Assembly: GCA_039934475.1 (NCBI GenBank)
Contig: JBDTMC010000265.1
Coordinates: 1 to 10,709 of the forward strand
DNA: 10,709 nucleotides
DNA from: JBDTMC01 sp039934475
Lineage (GTDB): Bacteria; Acidobacteriota; Terriglobia; Bryobacterales; Bryobacteraceae
Direction of reading: 5' to 3'
Below the pieces are notes generated by a model that was not told the origin of the DNA, ran no database searches, and saw only the letters and a list, made by a program, of their open reading frames with translations. This document shows, piece by piece, positions 1-5,984 of this stretch. Position 1 is the first letter of the stretch. Every line of letters begins with the position of its first letter. The translations under genes were made by a program, and so were the position numbers.

Positions 1-54
1 GGTGAGCACTAGATTTTTCAACTTTCAGGCTCATCGTTGGATTGGAATATGCTA

Positions 55-189
55 TCAGAGGGCCGCCCAAACGACCGCAATGAGCGCGATGACGGCTGGG
101 ATAAAAAGCAGGATGCTCACATACACGCCGGACGGCGCCGTGGACAGCCTCGTCAGCAAGTGTGCCAAGGTCCAGGAATTGGCTTCCAT
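55..189 (-). CDS. Possible small single-span membrane protein (44 aa)
   Basis: A short open frame on the same strand as gyrA and about 190 bp beyond its stop. The first ~20 residues are mildly polar (one Arg at 14, one His at 10). Residues 21-44 are an almost unbroken hydrophobic run ending at the stop (…IPAVIALIAVVWAAL). This looks like a tail-anchored or single-span inner-membrane microprotein. About 80% of its codons (35 of 44) end in G or C, as expected for a real gene in a GC-rich genome. The start is uncertain. ATG at 187-189 has AAGGA only 2 nt upstream; an in-frame ATG at 199-201 would add four residues but has no clear ribosome binding site. I do not recognise the family. It could be a chance frame, because length alone proves nothing at this size. 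Confidence 0.4.
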   Translation of the reverse strand: MEANSWTLAHLLTRLSTAPSGVYVSILLFIPAVIALIAVVWAAL

Positions 190-292
190 GGTCCTTATCA
201 TATCCGTTGGAACGCTCCGAGACCCGGTTGGGTATGAGACCTTCGTCGTGGAACAACGCGCGGGCGCCGAGGCCGGTCCAGTTGAGGATTCG

Positions 293-320
293 GCGGGACA
301 GCGGCCATTCGCCGTCCCGC
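293..320. repeat. Imperfect inverted repeat downstream of gyrA
   Basis: GCGGGAC (293-299) pairs with GTCCCGC (314-320). An inner GGC/GCC pairing (303-305 with 311-313) sits inside, separated by a 3-nt bulge. It lies in the gap between gyrA and the small membrane ORF. No T-run follows on either strand. It could be a transcript 3'-end stabiliser or a weak second terminator for gyrA. Confidence 0.3.
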
Positions 321-342
321 GCAGCCCAAAGCGAACATGGAA

Positions 343-372
343 GCTCCAGCTAGAAGCAAATCGCGCTGGAGC
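343..372 (-). terminator. Hairpin just after gyrA, possible terminator
   Basis: A perfect 8-bp inverted repeat, GCTCCAGC (343-350) and GCTGGAGC (365-372), with a 14-nt loop. In gyrA's reading direction it begins 6 nt after the TAG stop (379-381). A moderately T-rich stretch (TTCCATGTTCGCTTT) follows. The placement fits a gyrA terminator, but there is no clean U-tract and the loop is long, so termination may be partial. That would allow some read-through into the small membrane ORF. Confidence 0.45.
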
Positions 373-378
373 ATCCCT

Positions 379-2997
379 CTATTGCAGCGGAAGGTTTTCC
401 TGACCGTCGCCGTTCTCGCCGTCTTCCTTCACCGGCGCATCGGGTACGACACAGGCGGCGGCCACCTTGTCGGCCGCTTCCATCTTCACCACACACACGC
501 CTTGGGACGAACGTCCCACCTGGCGCACGTTGGCGGATTCGATGCGGATGATTTTGCCGCTTTGCGTGATGATGAGGACGTCGGATTCGTCCTTCACCGA
601 GAGGATCGCCACCACGTTGCCCACCTTGTTAGTGGTCTTCATGTTGATGACGCCCTTGCCGCCACGTCCGGTGAGCCGGTAATCGTGGAGCGGCGTGCGC
701 TTGCCATAGCCGTTTTCGGCGATGGAGAGCACCAGTCCATCGTCTTCGAAGGCTTCCATGCCGATGAGGTAATCGCCGTCGTCGAGCGTCATGGCGCGGA
801 CGCCGCGCGCCGGGCGCCCCATGGGCCGGACCTCATCCTCACTGAAGCGGATAGCCTGGCCTTCATGCGACGCGATGAAGATCTCGCTCTTGCCAAAAGT
901 CTGTTTGGCCGAGATCAGTTCGTCACCGTCATCGAGGGAGAGCGCGATAATGCCGCGCGTCAAGGGGTTGTCGAACTCGGTCAGTTCGCTCTTCTTGATC
1001 ACGCCGCGGCGAGTGACCATCACAATGTGCCTGCCGGCGACAAAGTCCTTCACGGGCAGGAACCCTTGCACGGTCTCGTCGGGCTGAAGGCTGATAAGAC
1101 TGGAAATATTCTTTCCCTTGCCGGTAGTTCCGGCGTCGGGGATCTCATAGATCTTCAGCCAGTAGACACGGCCCTTGTTGGTAAAGATGAGAAGGTAGGC
1201 GTGCGTGGAAGCGATGATGAGATGCTCCACCACGTCTTCGGTCCGCGTGCTCATGCCGATGCGGCCCTTGCCCCCGCGCAGCTGGCGCTGGTAGGTATCG
1301 ACGGCGGTGCGCTTGAGGTAACCGCCACGCGTCACGGTGACGGCGACGTCCTCCATCTGGATTAGATCCTCGAGCAGGATCTCGCCTGTGTCTTCGATGA
1401 TCTCGGTGCGGCGTTCGTCACCGAAGTCCTTTTGGACTTCCTTCAACTCGCGCACGATGACCTTGCGAAGAACGGTCTCCGATCCAAGGATTTCCAGGTA
1501 TCCATTGATGAGGCGCTGCAGTTCGGCCAGCTCGTCGAGGATCTTCTGCTGCTCCATGCCGGTGAGGCGCTGGAGTTGGAGTTCGATGATGGCCTGCGCT
1601 TGCAGTTCACTGAAGTCGAAGCGGCTGACGCCGGTGGCCGGCGCCCATTTGGCAACTATTTCGGTGAGAAGGGCGTTGTCGGCAAACGTCATCTGGCCCA
1701 TCAAAGCTTCGCGCGCTTCCCTCGGATTACGGGCAGAGCGAACGGTTTCAATGACGGCGTCGAGATTCTGGAGCGCTTTCTGGAAGCCGACAAGGATGTG
1801 CTCTCGCGCGCGGGCCTTGCGCAACAGGAATTCCGTGCGCCGGCGAACCACATCGACTCGGTGCTCAATGAATCGCTGGATGCACTGGATGAGACCCAGT
1901 TCGCGCGGCTGGCCATTAACAATGGACAGCATGATGACGCCGAAATTCACCTGCATCTGCGTGTGCTTGTAGAGGTTGTTAAGCACAACTTCGGTTTGCT
2001 CACCACGCTTCAATTCATAGACGATGCGCATTCCGTCGCGATCGCTTTCGTCGCGAATTTCGGAGATGCCTTCGATCTTCTTGTCGTTCACCATGGCGGC
2101 GGTCTGCTCAATCAGACGCGACTTGTTCACCTGGTAGGGGATTTCAGTGACGATGATGGCTTCGCGATCCTTGCCCATCTTTTCGGTGGAAGCACGGGCG
2201 CGCAGTTTGAGGGTGCCGCGGCCGCGGGTGAAGTAATCGTAGATGCCGGCGCGGCCCAGAATGAACCCGGCGGTAGGGAAATCGGGACCGGGAACCATCT
2301 CCATCACTTCGAGTAGGGTGAGGTTCGGGTTCTCAATGAGGGCGATGGTGGCGTTGACGATTTCGGTAAGGTTATGCGGCGGAATATTGGTCGCCATGCC
2401 GACCGCGATGCCGGAGGAGCCGTTAATCAGGAGGTTGGGCACACGCGCCGGCAGGACTTCCGGTTCCTGCTCACTGTCGTCGTAATTGGAACGGAAATCG
2501 ACGGTTTCTTTATCGATGTCTTCGAGCAGCGTGCTGGCGATGCGAGCCAAGCGGGCCTCGGTGTATCGCATGGCCGCTGGTGGATCGCCGTCCACGGAAC
2601 CAAAGTTGCCTTGCCCATCGATGAGCGGATAGCGTAGCGAGAAGGGCTGCACCATGCGCACTAGGGCATCATAGACGGCGGTATCGCCGTGAGGGTGGAA
2701 TTTGCCGAGAACTTCGCCGACGATCTTGGCGCACTTACGGGTGGGGCGATTGTAGTTCAACCCCATCTCGTGCATGCCAAACAGAATGCGGCGGTGGACG
2801 GGCTTCAGGCCGTCACGGACATCGGGCAAGGCGCGGCCAACGATGACGCTCATGGCGTAATCGAGGTAGGACCGCTTCATCTCATCTTCGATGTTGACCG
2901 GGACGAAATTCCGATTATCGCCTTCCCCTCCGAGAGGAATCTGGCCGCCTCCGGGAGGAGGTGGGGCGGGGGGACCGGGATTGTCGATTTCTGCCAA
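379..2997 (-). CDS. gyrA: DNA gyrase subunit A
   Basis: The breakage-reunion subunit of DNA gyrase (A2B2 with GyrB), which introduces negative supercoils using ATP. The protein has 872 residues, normal for GyrA. After an unusual Pro/Gly-rich extension (residues ~7-24), the winged-helix/tower core starts with the SYLDYAMSVIVGRALPDVRD block (43-62). The active-site tyrosine is Tyr145 in AAMRYTEARL. The quinolone-resistance region reads HPHGDTAVYD (101-110), with Thr106 at the E. coli Ser83 position and Asp110 at Asp87. The GyrA box QLRGGKGRIG (572-581) and the six-bladed C-terminal domain (~545-845) distinguish it from ParC. The acidic C-tail is typical of GyrA. The start is a TTG at 2995-2997, supported by AAAGGAG five bases upstream; no ATG is available near it. 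gyrB is not in the window. Confidence 0.97.
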   Translation of the reverse strand: MAEIDNPGPPAPPPPGGGQIPLGGEGDNRNFVPVNIEDEMKRSYLDYAMSVIVGRALPDVRDGLKPVHRRILFGMHEMGLNYNRPTRKCAKIVGEVLGKFHPHGDTAVYDALVRMVQPFSLRYPLIDGQGNFGSVDGDPPAAMRYTEARLARIASTLLEDIDKETVDFRSNYDDSEQEPEVLPARVPNLLINGSSGIAVGMATNIPPHNLTEIVNATIALIENPNLTLLEVMEMVPGPDFPTAGFILGRAGIYDYFTRGRGTLKLRARASTEKMGKDREAIIVTEIPYQVNKSRLIEQTAAMVNDKKIEGISEIRDESDRDGMRIVYELKRGEQTEVVLNNLYKHTQMQVNFGVIMLSIVNGQPRELGLIQCIQRFIEHRVDVVRRRTEFLLRKARAREHILVGFQKALQNLDAVIETVRSARNPREAREALMGQMTFADNALLTEIVAKWAPATGVSRFDFSELQAQAIIELQLQRLTGMEQQKILDELAELQRLINGYLEILGSETVLRKVIVRELKEVQKDFGDERRTEIIEDTGEILLEDLIQMEDVAVTVTRGGYLKRTAVDTYQRQLRGGKGRIGMSTRTEDVVEHLIIASTHAYLLIFTNKGRVYWLKIYEIPDAGTTGKGKNISSLISLQPDETVQGFLPVKDFVAGRHIVMVTRRGVIKKSELTEFDNPLTRGIIALSLDDGDELISAKQTFGKSEIFIASHEGQAIRFSEDEVRPMGRPARGVRAMTLDDGDYLIGMEAFEDDGLVLSIAENGYGKRTPLHDYRLTGRGGKGVINMKTTNKVGNVVAILSVKDESDVLIITQSGKIIRIESANVRQVGRSSQGVCVVKMEAADKVAAACVVPDAPVKEDGENGDGQENLPLQ

Positions 2998-3002
2998 AGC
3001 TA

Positions 3003-3009
3003 CTCCTTT
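3003..3009 (-). promoter_or_regulatory. Ribosome binding site deciding the gyrA TTG start
   Basis: On the minus strand this reads AAAGGAG, followed by TAGCT and then TTG. The near-perfect Shine-Dalgarno match at 5-nt spacing is the main reason for accepting the TTG start and the Pro-rich N-terminal extension of GyrA. Confidence 0.8.
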
Positions 3010-3044
3010 ACAACCGCTTGGAAAGATATTTCAACTGCCCCTTC

Positions 3045-3053
3045 ATAATAGCA
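3045..3053 (-). promoter_or_regulatory. Extended -10 promoter element for gyrA
   Basis: The minus strand reads TGC-TATTAT, an extended -10 (TGn plus a near-consensus hexamer). No good -35 is visible 16-18 nt upstream, which extended -10 promoters can tolerate. Predicted initiation near 3038 gives a leader of about 40 nt before the TTG start. Confidence 0.45.
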
Positions 3054-3114
3054 CAAGAGATTGAGAACACATACACTTAGCGGGATTCTATGGCGAGCTG
3101 ACCAGGAGAGTCCA

Positions 3115-3177
3115 ATGAGTAGTGGAGTAGGCACTCCAGTACTTTTCACGTCGCAATTTCCTGCACCGTCCCTTTAA
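3115..3177 (+). CDS. Candidate 20-codon mini-ORF with its own ribosome binding site
   Basis: ATG at 3115 is preceded by AGGAG (3104-3108) at 6-nt spacing, and the frame ends at TAA (3175-3177). The encoded peptide is 20 residues (MSSGVGTPVLFTSQFPAPSL) and has no recognisable family. It lies on the same strand as the secreted-protein gene and ends 138 nt before it, so it could be a leader peptide. The frame is short enough to arise by chance. The good Shine-Dalgarno and an internal hairpin are the only supports. Confidence 0.2.
   Translation: MSSGVGTPVLFTSQFPAPSL
3123..3138 (+). repeat. Small perfect hairpin inside the mini-ORF
   Basis: TGGAGT (3123-3128) and ACTCCA (3133-3138) form a 6-bp stem with the tetraloop AGGC. 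It starts 8 nt after the mini-ORF's first base. It could affect translation of the mini-ORF, or be half of a protein-binding site in the divergent region. Confidence 0.3.
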
Positions 3178-3315
3178 AGTTGGTGGAAAGTAGTGTTACA
3201 CATGTTGAATCATATTCCGTTAACGATCGGCATATCTACAAATATGCATTCGGATTAGGGACAGCGACTACCCAACGTCCCCTGATCCCACGAGGTTCGA
3301 ACGAGGAGATACTTG

Positions 3316-3879
3316 ATGCGCACATTCGTGATTTCTGCTGTTACTCTTACGCTCACTCTCGGCGCCGCACTGGCCGCCGACAAGACTCCCAGCGCCGCTG
3401 CCCTCAAAGCTGCTGACGCTGCCATCGCCGACGCTCCGGTGGTGAAAGCCAGGATCGTTTCCGCGGCCCTGCCAACCAAGCCTGCCCTGCCGTATATCGG
3501 CATCCAGGCGACTTCGGTAACCACGTCGTACCAGGTTTCCGGTTTGCCGACCTTCCTGGCGGCGGGATCGGGATTCGACTACGACGTCGCGCTCCCTCTT
3601 TCCGCCATGTTGCAGGGTGACGCTGCTGCGGTAAGCTTCACCATGACGTCCGACACCTACACTGGCTATTGCCTGGCCGCTTATGCGATTGTTCCCGCCG
3701 CCGGAGGCACGGCGATCGGGGCCGGCAAGAGCGCTGCACAAGGCTGCCAACCCGGGTACATTTATGCATTCTCTTTCCCGCTGACGCTGCCCGCAGCGCC
3801 TGGCGACTACATCGTTGTGGGCGTCGGAGTTAGCTCCGCCGGCGCCGACAAGCTGATCAACTACCTTCACATCAACTAG
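3316..3879 (+). CDS. Exported alanine-rich protein of unknown function
   Basis: The protein has 187 residues. It opens with a classic Sec signal peptide: Arg2, a hydrophobic core at ~4-18, and probable cleavage after ALAA (~21). The mature part begins with an Ala-rich, probably helical or linker segment (25-50) rich in small residues. It continues as a Gly/Ser/Thr/Tyr-rich region with alternating hydrophobic residues (60-185), suggesting a beta-sandwich. There are only two cysteines, Cys119 and Cys144, a likely disulfide pair if the protein is periplasmic or secreted. No lipobox, catalytic motif or membrane span is visible after the signal. ATG at 3316 is chosen over the adjacent TTG (3313) because GAGGAG (3303-3308) lies 7 nt from it. 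It is a single-gene unit closed by a strong hairpin. I do not recognise the family. Confidence 0.8.
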   Translation: MRTFVISAVTLTLTLGAALAADKTPSAAALKAADAAIADAPVVKARIVSAALPTKPALPYIGIQATSVTTSYQVSGLPTFLAAGSGFDYDVALPLSAMLQGDAAAVSFTMTSDTYTGYCLAAYAIVPAAGGTAIGAGKSAAQGCQPGYIYAFSFPLTLPAAPGDYIVVGVGVSSAGADKLINYLHIN

Positions 3880-3889
3880 GTCTGGAAAG

Positions 3890-3925
3890 GGCAGGCAGGG
3901 AGGCCGCGTCGCCTTCCTGCCTGCC
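3890..3925 (+). terminator. Strong hairpin after the secreted-protein gene
   Basis: A 14-bp stem, GGCAGGCAGGGAGG (3890-3903) against CCTTCCTGCCTGCC (3912-3925), contains a single G-T wobble and has an 8-nt loop. It starts 11 nt after the stop codon. The following bases (GCTACATCTGCTAGATTTCC) are only weakly T-rich. It may therefore be an L-shaped terminator or an mRNA 3'-end stabiliser rather than a textbook intrinsic terminator. Confidence 0.6.
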
Positions 3926-3953
3926 GCTACATCTGCTAGATTTCCACAGAAAA

Positions 3954-3983
3954 TTGACGGCGGTGCGCGACTCCTGATCTACT
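3954..3983 (+). promoter_or_regulatory. Predicted promoter of the glycosyltransferase gene
   Basis: TTGACG (3954-3959, 5 of 6 to the -35 consensus), an 18-nt spacer, then TCTACT (3978-3983, 4 of 6) preceded by TGA, giving an extended -10. Predicted initiation near 3990 leaves a leader of only ~16 nt before ATG 4006. Confidence 0.4.
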
Positions 3984-4005
3984 GAAGAGAGTCGCCTCTA
4001 CATCT

Positions 4006-4977
4006 ATGCTTTCGGTTGTAATCCCGATCCACAACGAGGAACCGGCAATTCTGCCCTTGTACGACCGCCTCACTCTTGTCCTGGAGGGTCTGCAAAAGCC
4101 ATACGAGATCATCTTCGTGGATGACGCTTCCACGGACCGAAGTTTTGACCTGCTGGCCAACCTTGTGGAAACGGATGGACGGTTGAAAGTCATTCGGCTG
4201 CGGCGGAACTTCGGCCAGACGCCGGCCCTTTCCGCGGGGTTCGATGAAGCGCAGGGCGAAGTAATTGTTTCTCTTGATGGCGATTTACAGCACGAACCGG
4301 AAGACATTCCAGCACTGCTGGCTAAGATCGACGAAGGCTACGACATCGCCAGCGGCTGGCGCAAGAACCGGATTGACAACGCCGTTACCCGCAGAATTCC
4401 ATCGAAGATTGCCAACTGGCTGATGGCGAAGGCATCGGGCGTGAATCTGCGCGATTTCGGTACAACATTTAAAGCGTATCGCGCGGAGATTCTTAAGGAC
4501 ATCAATCTGTACGGCGAGTTGCACCGGTTCATACCGGCACTGGCGAGCTTCTACGGAGCGCGCATTGCAGAGGTTCCGATCAGGAACAGTCCGCGCGCCA
4601 GTGGCGGTTCGCATTACGGACTGAGCCGCACCTTCCGCGTCCTGTTCGATATTCTGACCATCCGGTTTTTGCTCACCTACTTCACCCGGCCGATGCACTT
4701 CTTCGGCATGATCGGCTTAGGGGCCACCACCATCGGCGGCCTGATCATGACGTACCTGTTTTTTTACAAGATCACCGGGCACGAGATTGTGATGGAACAC
4801 GGTCCGCTGATGATCGCCGGAGCGATGTTGCTGATGGTGGGCATGATGATGTTCAGCACGGGACTGCTGGGCGAGGTGATGATCCGCACGTACTTTGAAA
4901 GTCAAGGCAGGCGGATCTACGCCGTGCGCGAGATTCGCACACGGCGGGATCCGCACGTCACAGACGGCGCGCGGTAA
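4006..4977 (+). CDS. GT2 polyprenyl-phosphate glycosyltransferase (GtrB/ArnC/DPM1-like)
   Basis: A membrane-bound GT-A enzyme that probably transfers a sugar from a nucleotide-sugar to undecaprenyl phosphate on the cytoplasmic face, feeding glycan or lipid modification. The protein is 323 residues, the usual length for this group. It opens directly with the family's SVVIPIHNEE strand (3-12), which fixes the start. FVDDASTD (37-44) is the nucleotide-binding motif, and LDGDLQHEPEDIP (90-102) carries the metal-binding DxD (Asp91/Asp93). GWRKNR (117-122) resembles the loop conserved in GtrB/ArnC relatives. Two C-terminal membrane spans lie at ~229-254 and ~264-290, followed by a basic tail. The acceptor and sugar cannot be read from sequence. 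No flippase (GtrA-like) or partner sugar transferase is adjacent. Its ribosome binding site is weak (GAGAG ~15 nt upstream). Confidence 0.9.
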   Translation: MLSVVIPIHNEEPAILPLYDRLTLVLEGLQKPYEIIFVDDASTDRSFDLLANLVETDGRLKVIRLRRNFGQTPALSAGFDEAQGEVIVSLDGDLQHEPEDIPALLAKIDEGYDIASGWRKNRIDNAVTRRIPSKIANWLMAKASGVNLRDFGTTFKAYRAEILKDINLYGELHRFIPALASFYGARIAEVPIRNSPRASGGSHYGLSRTFRVLFDILTIRFLLTYFTRPMHFFGMIGLGATTIGGLIMTYLFFYKITGHEIVMEHGPLMIAGAMLLMVGMMMFSTGLLGEVMIRTYFESQGRRIYAVREIRTRRDPHVTDGAR

Positions 4978-4980
4978 GAT

Positions 4981-5808
4981 CTAGGCGGCTGCCAACTGCT
5001 TGGCCTTGCGCCAGTGGTCTTCAAAAAGACCGACCATAGCTTCACCCATCCCGCTGTGATCGAAGACCACCGAGGTCCAACTGGGTTTAGTGATTACCGG
5101 GTCCAACAGCGCTACCATCCCTTGGGTGCCATCGAAGACGGCCAGTTTCATCGGCAGGGACTCAGTGAGGCGGACTTCCACGCCGGCGGACGCGTATTCA
5201 TTAAGGCGTGCCTTGTGCTCCTCATCAAGGGTACCCGCTTCGAGCAGAAGGCGGCAGGAGACGCCGCGGGCTCGCGCCTGGCGGACGAGTTGCTCATCCA
5301 GCGGATCGACAGCATAGGGCGGACGCGAAAACTCCACATACTCGTGCTCTACGTCGCGCAGCATTTGGCGATAGTGAGTGGCCGTCTGACCGGGTTCGCT
5401 CACGATGCGGAGGAAGTCGAGGGTCCCGCGGCCTCCCTGCCCTTCGGAGTAGGCGGATTTCAGATCGTCGATGAGACCTCCCGCCATTCTGGCCTGTTCG
5501 GATAGCTCCTGATCCAGTTGCTGTTGGCGGCGGGCGAGGTAGTTGGGAATGGCGAGACCCGGCTCGACGGCCGAGAACAGCTTCGTCTTCTCCTGAACTA
5601 CCTGGGCGAAGCCTTTTTCCACCAGGCTATCGAGCACTTCATAAATCTTCTGCCGCGGCACGTGAGAGCGGGCCGCCAGTTCCAGCGCCTTGAAGCGGGG
5701 ATGGCCCACCAGCACGAGGTAGGAACGCGCTTCGTAAGCGTTCAACCCAATCTGTTGCAGCCTCCGCCAGAACCGCTGGAAATCCATTTCGGGCAAATCT
5801 TGGTTCAT
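4981..5808 (-). CDS. TrmB-family transcriptional regulator
   Basis: A DNA-binding regulator of the TrmB type, a family known mainly from archaeal sugar-transport control but also present in bacteria. The protein has 275 residues. An N-terminal winged helix (~12-85) carries the typical GLNAYEARSYLVLVG and HVPRQKIYEVLDSLVEKGF segments. A coiled-coil dimerisation stretch follows (~86-118). The C-terminal domain (~125-268) resembles the PLD-like effector-binding fold, with MKLAVFDGTQGMVALLDP (220-237) and DHSGMGEAMVGLFEDHW (250-266). ATG at 5806-5808 is chosen because AAGGG lies just upstream. A longer in-frame start at 6018 would overlap the neighbouring ATPase gene and adds residues unlike the family. 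It diverges from the ATPase/VWA operon and probably controls it, itself, or both. The effector is unknown. Confidence 0.88.
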   Translation of the reverse strand: MNQDLPEMDFQRFWRRLQQIGLNAYEARSYLVLVGHPRFKALELAARSHVPRQKIYEVLDSLVEKGFAQVVQEKTKLFSAVEPGLAIPNYLARRQQQLDQELSEQARMAGGLIDDLKSAYSEGQGGRGTLDFLRIVSEPGQTATHYRQMLRDVEHEYVEFSRPPYAVDPLDEQLVRQARARGVSCRLLLEAGTLDEEHKARLNEYASAGVEVRLTESLPMKLAVFDGTQGMVALLDPVITKPSWTSVVFDHSGMGEAMVGLFEDHWRKAKQLAAA

Positions 5809-5829
5809 CCGACACCCTTCGGGACACCA

Positions 5830-5840
5830 CCATATCATGG
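5830..5840. promoter_or_regulatory. Palindrome CCAT-N3-ATGG upstream of the TrmB gene
   Basis: CCAT (5830-5833), ATC, ATGG (5837-5840) form an exact dyad 22-32 nt before the regulator's start codon. It is a candidate autoregulatory operator, judged by position and symmetry only. Dyads this short can occur by chance. Confidence 0.25.
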
Positions 5841-5904
5841 CTGGACGAAGACGGATATAGGTTTGGACGATTTCAGGTATACAACTTTGAATCACAGACT
5901 GGCC

Positions 5905-5914
5905 GACGTACGTC
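5905..5914. promoter_or_regulatory. Perfect 10-bp palindrome in the divergent control region
   Basis: GACGTACGTC is fully self-complementary. It sits midway between the TrmB gene and the ATPase gene, just upstream of the predicted -35 of the ATPase promoter (5922). An activator or repressor bound there could control the operon. The TrmB product encoded next door is the obvious candidate, but this is inference from position. Confidence 0.35.
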
Positions 5915-5921
5915 TCACCAA

Positions 5922-5949
5922 CTGTCAGCCCGGCGCATTGCGCTACAAT
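5922..5949 (+). promoter_or_regulatory. Predicted promoter of the ATPase/VWA operon
   Basis: CTGTCA (5922-5927, 4 of 6 to the -35 consensus), a 16-nt spacer and TACAAT (5944-5949, 5 of 6 to the -10 consensus). Predicted initiation near 5956 leaves a ~29-nt leader containing the ribosome binding site GGGGGGAGG (5966-5974 region) before ATG 5985. Confidence 0.45.
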
Positions 5950-5984
5950 CGCGATAGAGCGGGCTGGGGGGAGGGCTGCTATCC

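Larger units (their letters stand above)
3054..3315. other. Divergent intergenic region between gyrA and the secreted-protein gene
   Basis: This stretch is visibly more AT-rich than the flanking genes. It holds the upstream part of the gyrA promoter, a 20-codon mini-ORF with a hairpin (3115-3177), and a small inverted repeat CATAT-N6-ATATG (3231-3246). I found no convincing -35/-10 pair for the secreted-protein gene. The ribosome binding site GAGGAG (3303-3308) serves that gene. Nothing resembling a tRNA or a known riboswitch is apparent. Confidence 0.5.

Noticed and set aside
337..2316. Long plus-strand open frames (337-1365 and 1432-2316) opposite gyrA
   Set aside because: They are antisense shadows of gyrA, which is unmistakable. 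Their translations are His/Val/Asp-rich without motifs, as expected from the complement of a GC-rich gene.
3231..3246. CATAT-N6-ATATG dyad as an operator or promoter for the secreted-protein gene
   Set aside because: Short AT-rich dyads are common by chance, and no consistent -35/-10 spacing could be built around it.
3180..3416. 78-codon plus-strand frame overlapping the start of the secreted-protein gene
   Set aside because: It has no ribosome binding site, overlaps the signal peptide region in another frame and shows no domain.
3268..3870. 200-codon minus-strand frame opposite the secreted-protein gene
   Set aside because: The plus-strand frame has a signal peptide, a ribosome binding site and a terminator. 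The antisense translation is Arg/Gly/Ser-rich with no recognisable domain.
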